64,000 nt of DNA from JADJLQ01 sp038251405 (lineage in GTDB: Bacteria; Bacteroidota; Bacteroidia; Chitinophagales; Saprospiraceae): contig JBBSBH010000005.1 of NCBI GenBank assembly GCA_038251405.1, positions 1 to 64,000 of the forward strand. Direction: 5' to 3'. Position numbers and translations under genes: made by a program. A model generated the notes under the pieces. That model worked only from the letters and a program-made list of their open reading frames with translations. It did no database searches and was not told the origin of the DNA. Below are positions 53,720 through 63,339 of this stretch, piece after piece. The first letter of the stretch is position 1. Each line of letters starts with the position of its first letter.

Positions 53720-56700
53720 ATGTCAAACCAGGACAATTACAATCTACTTCTTTCTAAGCTCGATCAATTCACCAGAAAATACTATACTAATCAGATCATA
53801 CGTGGTTTGCTTTTTACCACTGGTTCAGTATTGTTATTATTTCTTGCTTATAGCCTGTTGGAAAATGAATTTTATTTTAGCAAAGAGGTACGTAAGATTT
53901 TGTTTTATTCCTTTAACGGATTTACGCTTGGTGCACTGGCGTTTTGGGTATTTACTCCATTGATGCATTATTTTAAATTGGGTAAAATCATTTCTTATGA
54001 ACAAGCTGCCCGTATCATTGGCGATCATTTTGGTGATGTAAAAGACAAACTGTTAAATATACTGCAACTCAAGTCTCAATATGATGCTGCTGTTCAGGCC
54101 AGTCTTATCGAAGCAAGTATCCAACAAAAAAGCGCACAGATTAAATTAGTTCCTTTTAAAAATGCCATCGATCTCTCCAGGAATAAAAAACATCTTCGAT
54201 TTGCATTGCCACCGATTTTAATACTGCTCGCCTTATTGGTTGGGGCACCTAGTTTGATAAAAGATAGCTCTGCCAGAATCATTCATAATAATGAGGATTT
54301 TGAAAAAGCAGCGCCTTTTCATTTTAATCTTAGGAATGACAAGCCCTCAGTAGTGCAGTTTGACAATTATACTTTAGACATGGAAGTGACTGGAAATGTA
54401 GTTCCTAATGAAGTATTTATTGAAGTGGATAAATATCCCTATCGAATGACTAAGGTAGATGCTACGCATTACAACTATACTTTCAATAATGTGCAGAAAA
54501 ATATTCCATTTAAAATGTATAGTGGAGAAGTAAACTCCCGGCCTTACGAACTGGAAGTGATGAAAAAACCCAATATCAGTAATTTCTCCATCCGTTTGGA
54601 CTTTCCAAATTATTTAGGAAGGAAGTCTGAAAAAATAGAAAATATTGGTGATCTCCTGATCCCTCAAGGCACGAAACTTTCCTGGCAAATAGATGCTGAA
54701 AATACAGATAAAGTAATGATGGCATTTGGAAGTGAAACCGCTAAAGAAATCTCTAAAAACGGAGATAATTATTTTACAAATCAACATAGTGCTACCAGAG
54801 ATCAGAACTATAAAATTTATATTTCTAATAAAGCAATACCTGATCCTGACTCTGTAAGTTATCAAATGAGAGTGATCACTGATCAATATCCTTCTATACA
54901 ACTGGAACAATTTATTGACAGCACTTCTGAAAACAGATTGATGTACTTTGCTGGTAATGGATCGGACGATTATGGTTTGTCAAAACTTAATTTCAATTAT
55001 TCAGTCATTCATTCAAATGGCAAGCAGGAAGCTGCTGCACCTGTTGCTATCCCCATCGCAAAATCTAATAAGGCCTATTATCAGTACGAATGGGATACCA
55101 GAAAAATAGAACTCAAACCTGGTGACCTCCTCAGCTATTATTTCGAATTATTTGATAATGATGGCATTCATGGACCTAAGTCTGTAAAATCAAATGTATT
55201 ACAACTAAAGATGCCCTCGAATGAAGAGCTCCAGGATCAAAACAATAAAAATGATGATCAGATAAAAGACCAATTGAAAGATGCATTGCAAAAAAATAAA
55301 AGTTTGCAAGAACAAATGAATCAACTTAGAGAAAAAATGATCCAGGAAAAAAATCCAAATTGGCAAGACAAAAAAGAGCTGGAAAAACTACTGGAAAAAC
55401 AAAAAGAAATATTGAAGCAAATTGAAGATGCCAAAAAGAAATTTCAGGAGAATTTGAAAAATCAGGAAAAGTTTGAAGAAACCAGTGAGCGTATTTTACA
55501 AAAGCAAGAGCAAATAGAAAAAATGTTTGAGCAATTGCAGGATCCTAAGATGCAAGAGTTAATGCAAAAAATTCAAGATCTCCTTCAGCAAATGGAAAAA
55601 GATCAGACGCTTCCCATGATGGATGAAATGAAAATGGAAAGTAAGGAAATGGAAAAAGAACTTGACAGAATGATGGAGCTTTTCAAAACACTGGAAGTAG
55701 AACATCAAATGCAGCAAACCATAGATAAGTTGCGTGAAATGGCCAAAGAAGAAGATAAACTCAGCGATCAAACCAAGGATAAAGAACAGGAGAATAAAGA
55801 AAATGCTGATCAGAATAAAGATAAAGACTCCAAAGATAAAGACTCCAAAGATAATAAAGATCAAGGTAAAGACCAGCAAAATAAAGACGAACTATCAAAA
55901 GATCAGCAAAGTAAAGACGATGCCGCCCAGGAAAAGCCAATGAGCCAGGAAGAATTGCAAAAAAAACAAGATGAGCTCAATAAGCAAATGGAGAAAATGC
56001 AGGAAGAACTAAAAGAGCTCGAGAAGAAAAATAGTGAGCTGGATAGGCCTAAGCAATTGGGCGATCCCCAGGAAAAGACTGAAGACATAAAGCAAGACAT
56101 GCAGAATAGCTCCAAGCAAATGGAGCAAAAGCAAAACAAGAAAGCATCTAAGTCCCAGAAATCTGCTGCGAGTAAAATGAAAGATATGGCTCAAGCTATG
56201 GAAAATAGTATGCAGCAACAAGAAAAAGAGCAGGCTGAAGAGGACATTAAAGCGCTTCGGCAGTTACTTGAAAATTTGGTTAATATGTCTTATGATCAGG
56301 AGAGTCTAATCAAGGATGTAGCCGCTACTACATTAAATACACCACATTATACTGATCTGATGCAGCAGCAATTCAAACTAAAAGATGACTTCACATTAAT
56401 AGAGGATAGTCTTCAGGCATTAAGTAAAAGAGTATTTGAGCTAGAAGCATTTGTCACTGAAAAAGTCACTGAAATAAAATATCAGATGGAAAGCTCCCTT
56501 TCTGAACTGGAAGATAGAAATAAGCCAAAAGCTGGAGATTCACAGCAGCGAACCATGAAAAATGTAAATGATCTGGCACTGATGCTTTCTGAATCTATGC
56601 AAAATATGCAAAATCAAATGTCAGGAGCTGCATGTTCTAATCCAAAGAAATCAGGCAAAGGGGAAGGCTCCAAACCCATGGATAAAATATCCGAAGGCCA

Positions 56701-57208
56701 GAAAAGCATGAAAGATGCACTGCAACAAATGAAAGAAGCCATGGAGCAAGGTAAAGGTGCAGGCAGTAAAGAATTTGCTAAGGCAGCCGCCAGGCAGGCA
56801 GCATTAAGAGAGGCGATGAAAGACTTACTGAAAGAAAGACAAGGCAGAGGAGAAAAGACTCAAGATCTGCAACAGATCGTAGATGGTATGGATAAAATAG
56901 AAACTGATCTGGTGAATAAAAAACTTACTAATGAGATGATGCAAAGACAAAATGAGATACTTACCAGATTACTGGAAGCTGAGAATGCAGAGCGTGAAAG
57001 AAAACAAGATGAGAAAAGAAAATCTGAAGTAGCACAAGAATTGGAACGAAAATTGCCTCCTTCATTACAGGAGTATTTAAAAAAACGTGAAGCCGAGATC
57101 GATTTATACAAAACTGTTTCCCCCGACATCAAACCTTATTATCGAACTCTGGTAGAAGAATATATGAAATCTCTCCGGACTGAACATGGAAATACAAATT
57201 TTAAGTGA
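53720..57208 (+). CDS. DUF4175-type membrane protein with long coiled coil
   Basis: A 1162-residue protein. Transmembrane segments are at about 28-47, 60-82 and 158-178. Residues 200-500 are beta-rich, Ig-like. From about 505 to 840 it is an extreme K/E/Q/D-rich coiled coil with low-complexity runs (KDKDSKDKDSKDNKDQGKDQ). The last 250 residues are again helical (YMKSLRTEHGNTNF end). The layout matches the DUF4175 family of Bacteroidota and alphaproteobacteria. It probably spans the periplasm; the function is unknown. Its stop overlaps the following kinase gene by 23 bases. Confidence 0.85.
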   Translation: MSNQDNYNLLLSKLDQFTRKYYTNQIIRGLLFTTGSVLLLFLAYSLLENEFYFSKEVRKILFYSFNGFTLGALAFWVFTPLMHYFKLGKIISYEQAARIIGDHFGDVKDKLLNILQLKSQYDAAVQASLIEASIQQKSAQIKLVPFKNAIDLSRNKKHLRFALPPILILLALLVGAPSLIKDSSARIIHNNEDFEKAAPFHFNLRNDKPSVVQFDNYTLDMEVTGNVVPNEVFIEVDKYPYRMTKVDATHYNYTFNNVQKNIPFKMYSGEVNSRPYELEVMKKPNISNFSIRLDFPNYLGRKSEKIENIGDLLIPQGTKLSWQIDAENTDKVMMAFGSETAKEISKNGDNYFTNQHSATRDQNYKIYISNKAIPDPDSVSYQMRVITDQYPSIQLEQFIDSTSENRLMYFAGNGSDDYGLSKLNFNYSVIHSNGKQEAAAPVAIPIAKSNKAYYQYEWDTRKIELKPGDLLSYYFELFDNDGIHGPKSVKSNVLQLKMPSNEELQDQNNKNDDQIKDQLKDALQKNKSLQEQMNQLREKMIQEKNPNWQDKKELEKLLEKQKEILKQIEDAKKKFQENLKNQEKFEETSERILQKQEQIEKMFEQLQDPKMQELMQKIQDLLQQMEKDQTLPMMDEMKMESKEMEKELDRMMELFKTLEVEHQMQQTIDKLREMAKEEDKLSDQTKDKEQENKENADQNKDKDSKDKDSKDNKDQGKDQQNKDELSKDQQSKDDAAQEKPMSQEELQKKQDELNKQMEKMQEELKELEKKNSELDRPKQLGDPQEKTEDIKQDMQNSSKQMEQKQNKKASKSQKSAASKMKDMAQAMENSMQQQEKEQAEEDIKALRQLLENLVNMSYDQESLIKDVAATTLNTPHYTDLMQQQFKLKDDFTLIEDSLQALSKRVFELEAFVTEKVTEIKYQMESSLSELEDRNKPKAGDSQQRTMKNVNDLALMLSESMQNMQNQMSGAACSNPKKSGKGEGSKPMDKISEGQKSMKDALQQMKEAMEQGKGAGSKEFAKAAARQAALREAMKDLLKERQGRGEKTQDLQQIVDGMDKIETDLVNKKLTNEMMQRQNEILTRLLEAENAERERKQDEKRKSEVAQELERKLPPSLQEYLKKREAEIDLYKTVSPDIKPYYRTLVEEYMKSLRTEHGNTNFK

Positions 57209-57626
57209 CCGAAAGTCATCTATTCTAATGAGTAGTAGCACTTGGCGATTTCCTTCAACGCCGCATAGTATTGGGGAAATAGAAAATCTAGTTGAGCAAT
57301 TGGCTAGTAAATATTGTATATCTCAAGATAAATTTCCTAATATACTCATCAGTCTCACAGAGGCTGTAAATAATGCCATCATTCATGGTAACAACTGTGA
57401 TGAATGTAAATGCGTTCATATAGAAATCGAACAACGCCCAAACCAAATCACTTTGATTGTAAGAGATGAAGGCTTTGGGTTTGACCCCGATAAAGTAGAC
57501 GATCCTACTTTGCCTGAAAATATTGCAAAAGCCGGTGGCAGAGGAATATTCCTTATCAGGCAATTATGTGATAAAGTAAATTATGAATCGAATGGTACTG
57601 AAGTAAAAATGAGCTTCGACATTTAA
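57186..57626 (+). CDS. RsbW-like HATPase (anti-sigma kinase)
   Basis: A 146-residue GHKL ATPase: N box LISLTEAVNNAIIHGN, G1 VRDEGFGFDP and G2 AGGRGIFLIRQL. These features mark the RsbW/SpoIIAB class. The ATG at 57186 overlaps the DUF4175 gene; a start at 57228 (MSSSTWRFPS) is equally possible. It is the second such kinase in the window, with no STAS partner beside it. The earlier partner-switch operon at 34465 may connect to it. Confidence 0.88.
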   Translation: MEIQILSDRKSSILMSSSTWRFPSTPHSIGEIENLVEQLASKYCISQDKFPNILISLTEAVNNAIIHGNNCDECKCVHIEIEQRPNQITLIVRDEGFGFDPDKVDDPTLPENIAKAGGRGIFLIRQLCDKVNYESNGTEVKMSFDI

Positions 57627-57649
57627 TCTACACATCATCGTAGATTAAA
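57622..57649. terminator. Bidirectional terminator between RsbW-like and M13 genes
   Basis: TTTAATCTAC (57622-57631) pairs perfectly with GTAGATTAAA (57640-57649) around an eight-base loop. A-rich and T-rich flanks on both sides suit convergent genes. The stem begins at the kinase stop codon. Confidence 0.7.
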
Positions 57650-57657
57650 ATTTTACT

Positions 57658-59703
57658 TTACCAGATTCTTACTCGTATACTATCAGATCTATACATTCCA
57701 TCACCAGACTTTACATTGAAAGCCTTATAAAATTCTTCCATATTTGCAAAAGGACCATTTACACGATATTTTGCAGGAGAATGAACATCACTGAGTATGC
57801 TGTTTCTTAATGCCTCATCTCGAATCTGACCCAACCAGCCCAGTGCATATCCATGGAAAAATCGTTGCGTTGGCGTCATGCCGTTTATACTTTTTCCCTC
57901 TTGATATTGCTTTGTTTTTTTGAAAGCCTCCAAACCCAATATTGCTCCTCCCAAATCTGCTATATTTTCACCCAGGGAAGCTTCTCCATTTATTTTATAT
58001 CCGGGTAATGGCTCGTAAGCTGAAAATTGATCTATCATTACTTTGGCTCTTTTATTGAACTCCGTTTCGTCTTGTTTAGTCCACCAATTGGTAAGATTTC
58101 CTTTTGGGTCGTATTGTCTACCCTGATCATCAAACCCATGAGTAATTTCATGACCAATAGTGCTGGCACCACCATTTCCATATACCACTGCATCATCCAT
58201 TTCTTCATCGCGATAGCCCGGTACTGTAAATATACCAGCTGGCAATACAATTTCATTATTACTCGGATTGTAATAGGCATTATAAGTCTGTGGTGTCATA
58301 GTCCATTCACTGCGATCCACTGGTTTACCCAGTTTGCTTACTTCATACTCATGCCACCAGATATTTCCATTTATTTGATTCTGAAAATAACTTTCTTTAG
58401 AAATTTTCATTGCCGAAAAATCTTTCCATTTTTCTGGGTAACCTACTTTTTTGGTGATGGCATCAAGCTTTGTATAAGCTTTCGTTTTCGTGCTATCAGA
58501 CATCCAGGCAAGAGATTTTATCCTTTCCCGTAGAGCTTCACGCACCCGTTCAGTCATGTCTTCATATCTCTCCTTTGCTATAGGTGTAAAAAATTCCTTC
58601 ACATATAGTTGACCTAAAATTTCACCAATTAAATTCTCCTGTGACTGCATTACTCTTTTCCATCTCGGCCAGCGCTCGGATGCACCCGAAAATAATTTTC
58701 CAAATTCAAATGCCCGCCTCCCAAATACCTCTGGCAATGATCCGGCAAGATCACTCACCAGGTTAAATTTTACATAGTCTTTGAGCGTTTCTAAAGGAGT
58801 CTTTTTTACTATTTCATTTAAGGATTTAAAAAATTCAGGTTGACCTACGATCACACTATCAATAGCTTTAACACCCATATTTTTCAAATGAGCTGGGATA
58901 TCTATAATCGGCGATATTCTATTTAATTGAGTAATGGCCATTTTATTATAGTTGGCATATGGATCACGAAGGTCTTCCAATTTGCGCTGCGCTTTTGCAA
59001 AACTTGTTTCCATGGCCAAAATATTTTTACCCGCCTGAGTGGCTTCGTCCTTATTTTCTCCAGAGAGGATAAGCATGTCCGTGATATAACCAGAATAATT
59101 ATTTCTGATATTTAAAGTAGCACTGTCATTCTTAAAATAATATTCCCGCTCTGGCAAACCGGTTCCACCTTGATACAGAGTATATATCATGGCATCACTA
59201 TTTTTGTCATCTTGATTCACAAAATCTGAGAAAAAAGTACTAGAGCCCATTTTCTTAAATTCCGTTACCATGATCATTAATGATTTAAGATCTTTTACTT
59301 CATCAATTTTGGTCAGATAAGGCATCAGATATTTTAATCCATCTTCATCAACCTTAGCACTATCCATTCCACTGATCCAAAAATCACCTATCATTTGATC
59401 AGCGCTTCCTTTAGCTGCATTGGTATTGTTACTGGCTTGCTCAGAAATTGCTCGAAGCCGTTTCATATTTTCTTCCCTTACTAAATTGCCTATACCCCAG
59501 CTAGACTGGTCATTTGGAATTGGATTATTCTTTATCCAGCCACCATTTGCATATTGGAAAAAATCTTGCGCAGGGGAAGTAGTAGAATCCAGATTAGCAT
59601 AAATAAAATCAGGTTTTTGATTTAAAGCTTGCTTATCTCCAGTTTCATTCTTACAAGCGAATAGTATCAAAGCGAATAAGACCAAAATGTTTGATTTCAT
59701 CAT
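57658..59703 (-). CDS. M13 family (neprilysin-like) metallopeptidase, lipoprotein
   Basis: About 681 residues from the ATG at 59703. This start gives a lipoprotein signal MMKSNILVLFALILFAC; a frame back to 59874 adds residues that spoil it. The catalytic HEITH is at 518-522 and the third zinc ligand Glu is in GENIADLGG (579). NAYYNPSNNEIVLPAGI precedes it, as in all M13 members. It should cut oligopeptides in the periplasm or at the surface. Confidence 0.94.
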   Translation of the reverse strand: MMKSNILVLFALILFACKNETGDKQALNQKPDFIYANLDSTTSPAQDFFQYANGGWIKNNPIPNDQSSWGIGNLVREENMKRLRAISEQASNNTNAAKGSADQMIGDFWISGMDSAKVDEDGLKYLMPYLTKIDEVKDLKSLMIMVTEFKKMGSSTFFSDFVNQDDKNSDAMIYTLYQGGTGLPEREYYFKNDSATLNIRNNYSGYITDMLILSGENKDEATQAGKNILAMETSFAKAQRKLEDLRDPYANYNKMAITQLNRISPIIDIPAHLKNMGVKAIDSVIVGQPEFFKSLNEIVKKTPLETLKDYVKFNLVSDLAGSLPEVFGRRAFEFGKLFSGASERWPRWKRVMQSQENLIGEILGQLYVKEFFTPIAKERYEDMTERVREALRERIKSLAWMSDSTKTKAYTKLDAITKKVGYPEKWKDFSAMKISKESYFQNQINGNIWWHEYEVSKLGKPVDRSEWTMTPQTYNAYYNPSNNEIVLPAGIFTVPGYRDEEMDDAVVYGNGGASTIGHEITHGFDDQGRQYDPKGNLTNWWTKQDETEFNKRAKVMIDQFSAYEPLPGYKINGEASLGENIADLGGAILGLEAFKKTKQYQEGKSINGMTPTQRFFHGYALGWLGQIRDEALRNSILSDVHSPAKYRVNGPFANMEEFYKAFNVKSGDGMYRSDSIRVRIW

Positions 59704-59803
59704 ATAAAAATAAAGTATGGTTAAGTTTGATTGCTTATATCTAGTATTTAAAAAGCGCACATTACCTATGAAGTGCGCCTCTAATGATTTTATTTTCGAA
59801 AAA

Positions 59804-60310
59804 TCAGGATTTAACTTTAGCAGGTCTACCCCTCTTCTTTTTAGCTGGTCGACCTCTTTTCTTAGGAGCTTCAATTACCCCTTGAGGAATAATTGGATTT
59901 TTTGCAGGCCTACCTCTACGCTTTGGCGCAGTATTAATTAGTACCAGATCTTCATTTTTCTTTGGTCTACCTCTGCGCTTTTTCTTTGTGGATAATAAAT
60001 TTGCTGCCTTGGCAGGACGACCTCGCTTCTTGGATATGGAAGTAACTGCTGTAGAATCGGGATTTTTTGCAGGTCTGCCTCTACGTTTTGGTGCAGAAGA
60101 TACCAATGATACAGAAGCATTTTTTGCAGGCCTACCTCGCTTTTTCTTAGCTGGCCTACCCCGCTTTTTTATTATTGGGATTTCAACAGGGGGATCTAAA
60201 GAATATTTGCTATTTAAATAAGTAGCTATTCGCTTTGCTGCAGATACATCAATAGATTCCAGGAGTTCAGCACAAATGGATAATACATTAATTTCATCAG
60301 AACTTGCCAT
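59804..60310 (-). CDS. AT-hook protein with eight RGRP motifs
   Basis: A 168-residue basic protein. Residues 1-45 form a helical head (EINVLSICAELLESIDVSAA), and the rest carries eight AT-hook cores, K(K/R)RGRP(A/K)K, separated by 5-16 residues, two of them as direct doublets at both ends. AT-hooks bind the minor groove of AT-rich DNA; eight is many for a bacterial protein. It may be a nucleoid protein suited to this AT-rich genome. Its TACCTTTG promoter box is 41 bases upstream. The 3' end overlaps the spurious 5' extension of the M13 frame. Confidence 0.88.
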   Translation of the reverse strand: MASSDEINVLSICAELLESIDVSAAKRIATYLNSKYSLDPPVEIPIIKKRGRPAKKKRGRPAKNASVSLVSSAPKRRGRPAKNPDSTAVTSISKKRGRPAKAANLLSTKKKRRGRPKKNEDLVLINTAPKRRGRPAKNPIIPQGVIEAPKKRGRPAKKKRGRPAKVKS

Positions 60311-60350
60311 CTTTACTTTTTTAGTTTTATTTTGATTTGTTTAATAAACA

Positions 60351-60358
60351 CAAAGGTA
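60351..60358 (-). promoter_or_regulatory. -7 promoter box of the AT-hook gene
   Basis: TACCTTTG on the minus strand matches TAnnTTTG, 41 bases before the ATG. Confidence 0.45.
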
Positions 60359-60578
60359 ATTATAATTTCCACTACCATTTGTGAATCGTCAAACCGATTA
60401 CCATTCTGGACTGGATGACAATATATTAAATCCATTAAAAATTACGATCCTTGATTTTAATCGTTTTTTTATACGAGATTTCCTTCAACGTATCAATATT
60501 ATTCCATATTATTTCAAATATTATCACTTCTTATTTCATTTTAAATTAATAAATTTACTTTTTTACCTTATTTATCAT

Positions 60579-63278
60579 ATGAAAAAAATTATTCTGGCCA
60601 CGATATTGATTTATCCACTTGTGTTATTGGCACAATCTATCGGAGTGTATGATTTGCGTACGGAACAATTATCGAATCCCATAGGACTTGATATTCAAAA
60701 ACCCAGATTTAGTTGGAAATTAATGTCTGATCAAAAAAGTACGGTACAGACGGCATTTGAAATTATAGTGGCTACAACACCAGATTTCAATAAAAAAAGT
60801 ATTGTCTGGAACACTAAGATTTCAACCGACCAATCAGTATACAATGTATATAGTGGTAATAGACTTTTATCGAATACCAGCTATTTTTGGAAACTTACTG
60901 TTTGGGACAATCATGGAAATACTGCTACTGAATCTGCTTTTTGGCATACTGGATTATTGAATAATGAGTGGACTGCTAAATGGATTGCAGCAACAGCACC
61001 TGGGGACACCAGTCACGAAGCCTTTCCGAGTCCTATGTTTCGGAAAGAATTTAATATATCGAAAGATATAAAATCAGCCACATTATTCATTTCCAGCAAA
61101 GGATTGTATGAAGCGCATATTAATGGTAAAAAAGTAGGTGATGACTACCTCACCCCGGGATGGACAAGCTATAAAAATCGAACGCAGTACCAGGCTTACG
61201 ATATTACTCAAATGATTAAGAAGGGACCTAATGCCATCGGAGCAATACTTGGTAAAGGATGGTTTAAGGGTGAAGTAGGATGGGTAAAAAACGCAGGTAT
61301 TTATGGTACAGATCTTGGACTAATAGCTCAACTGGAAATTACTTTATCAAATGGATCAAAACAAACAGTGAATAGTGATGGAAGTTGGACTTATAGCTAT
61401 GGCCCCATTTTAAACTCTGAAATATATCATGGTGAATATTTTGATGCCCGAAAAATTAAGGAAGGTTGGTCGGCTTCGGGATTTTCTGAATTATGGCCTT
61501 CTGTAAAATTGTTAAGTGACAATACCAGTAATTTAATTGGTTCCTATAGTAATCCGGTACGGAAACATGAAAGAATAAAGCCAATAGAATTAATCATTAC
61601 TCCAGAGCATGATACTGTAATTGACTTTGGACAAAACATGGTAGGGTGGGTGAGTGTAAAAGCAAGTGGCAAGGCTGGCACTGTAATTACTATTTCACAT
61701 GCTGAAGTTTTGGATAAATTTGGAAATTTTTACATCGAAAACCTTCGTCGGGCGAAAGAAACAAATACCTATATACTTAGAGGTGTTGGCGAGGAAATTT
61801 TTGAGCCGCACTTTACCTTTCAGGGATTCAGATATATCAAGGTACAGGGGTATCCTGGTAATCTGGCTTTAGATAAATTTGAAGGAGTAGCACTTTATTC
61901 AGACATGAAAAAAGAAGGAGTTTTTAAATGCTCCAACCCCCTGGTAAATCAATTACAACACAATATTCAATGGGGTCAGCGCGGCAATTTTGTAGATGTT
62001 CCCACTGATTGTCCTCAACGAGATGAGCGACTAGGTTGGACAGGAGATGCGCAGGCATTTTCCCGAACAGCAGCCTACAATTTTGATGTCCAAAACTTTT
62101 TTGCCAAGTGGTTATTGGATCTGGCTGCTGATCAAAATCAGGATGGTGGTGTTCCTCATGTAATTCCCAATGCGCTTAATCCGCGGTCAGCAGCATCTAC
62201 AGGATGGGCTGATGCCTCTACTATCATTCCCTGGAACATGTACTGGATATATGGAGATACCAGTTTTCTTACCAGGCAGTATCCCAGTATGAAAAAATGG
62301 GTAAAATACATGGAAGACAGCAGTAAAAATTACTTGTGGAATAAAGGGTTTCATTTTGGAGATTGGCTTTTTTATAGTGTGGCTGATGATCGGGATGGCA
62401 GGTCTGCTGTAACAGACAAATATTTAATTGCACAATGCTTTTTTGCTAATTCAGTACAAATAATGATCAATGCCGCTACTGTTTTAAACAATGCATCGGA
62501 TGTACACTACTATCAGGATTTATTAGAAAAAGTAAAAGCCGCCTTTAGGAAAGAGTATGTCACTGGATCGGGACGAATGATATCCAGTACGCAAACTGCC
62601 TATGTATTGGCTTTGGAATTTGATATGCTGTTACCTGAACATCGGGAGTATGCTGCTCATCTTTTGGTAAAAAATATTACAGACTATAATTATCATATTA
62701 CTACCGGATTCCTTGGTACACCATATATATGCCATGTATTATCCAAACAGGGATATGCAGATGTGGCTTATAAACTACTACTACAAGAGACTTATCCATC
62801 ATGGCTTTATCCGGTAAAAATGGGCGCAACCACTATTTGGGAGAGATGGGATGGAATCAAACCCGATAGTACTTTTCAATCTGCCAGTATGAATTCTTTT
62901 AATCATTATGCTTATGGTGCTATTGGCGATTGGATGTATCGGGTGGTCTGTGGAATTGAAATCAGTGCACCCGGATACAAAAAAAGCATTATTGCCCCTG
63001 TATTATCTAATTCTTTATCATTTGCTTCTTCCAGCACCATTACCCCTTATGGAGAAATAAAATCTGAATGGAAAACTGATAAAAATGGAGTTGATATTTC
63101 TGTAGAAATACCCGTAAATACTTCATGCCTCATTAAGTTACCTACCATAAACATGTCTAAAATTAAATCGAATGATATCAATTTATCCAATGCGAATGCG
63201 ATAATAACTGACAAATCGATAAATTTAAATTTAGGATCTGGCAAATACGCTTTTCATATAGAGAGTGAAATAAAATAA
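60579..63278 (+). CDS. Alpha-L-rhamnosidase (GH78), secreted
   Basis: An 899-residue enzyme from the ATG at 60579; a frame starting at 60381 adds residues with no signal value. The signal peptide ends LVLLAQ at about 19. The N-terminal beta domains include LRTEQLSNPIGLD and the carbohydrate-binding region (FISSKGLYEAHINGKKVGDD). The catalytic (alpha/alpha)6 barrel begins near 440, with TDCPQRDERLGWTGD at 476-490 and WERWDG near 770 holding catalytic acidic residues. It removes terminal rhamnose from plant or bacterial glycans. No SusC/D genes are nearby. Confidence 0.95.
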   Translation: MKKIILATILIYPLVLLAQSIGVYDLRTEQLSNPIGLDIQKPRFSWKLMSDQKSTVQTAFEIIVATTPDFNKKSIVWNTKISTDQSVYNVYSGNRLLSNTSYFWKLTVWDNHGNTATESAFWHTGLLNNEWTAKWIAATAPGDTSHEAFPSPMFRKEFNISKDIKSATLFISSKGLYEAHINGKKVGDDYLTPGWTSYKNRTQYQAYDITQMIKKGPNAIGAILGKGWFKGEVGWVKNAGIYGTDLGLIAQLEITLSNGSKQTVNSDGSWTYSYGPILNSEIYHGEYFDARKIKEGWSASGFSELWPSVKLLSDNTSNLIGSYSNPVRKHERIKPIELIITPEHDTVIDFGQNMVGWVSVKASGKAGTVITISHAEVLDKFGNFYIENLRRAKETNTYILRGVGEEIFEPHFTFQGFRYIKVQGYPGNLALDKFEGVALYSDMKKEGVFKCSNPLVNQLQHNIQWGQRGNFVDVPTDCPQRDERLGWTGDAQAFSRTAAYNFDVQNFFAKWLLDLAADQNQDGGVPHVIPNALNPRSAASTGWADASTIIPWNMYWIYGDTSFLTRQYPSMKKWVKYMEDSSKNYLWNKGFHFGDWLFYSVADDRDGRSAVTDKYLIAQCFFANSVQIMINAATVLNNASDVHYYQDLLEKVKAAFRKEYVTGSGRMISSTQTAYVLALEFDMLLPEHREYAAHLLVKNITDYNYHITTGFLGTPYICHVLSKQGYADVAYKLLLQETYPSWLYPVKMGATTIWERWDGIKPDSTFQSASMNSFNHYAYGAIGDWMYRVVCGIEISAPGYKKSIIAPVLSNSLSFASSSTITPYGEIKSEWKTDKNGVDISVEIPVNTSCLIKLPTINMSKIKSNDINLSNANAIITDKSINLNLGSGKYAFHIESEIK

Positions 63279-63339
63279 GTTTTAATGGAAGTCTAAAAAA
63301 TATTTTATTTTCGAACCTGAATAAATCAATTGAACATTG

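Noticed and set aside
55559..56221. Three hydrophobic minus-strand frames opposite the DUF4175 gene
   Set aside because: They arise because K/E/Q-rich codons read in reverse give F, L and S; the plus-strand gene explains the DNA.
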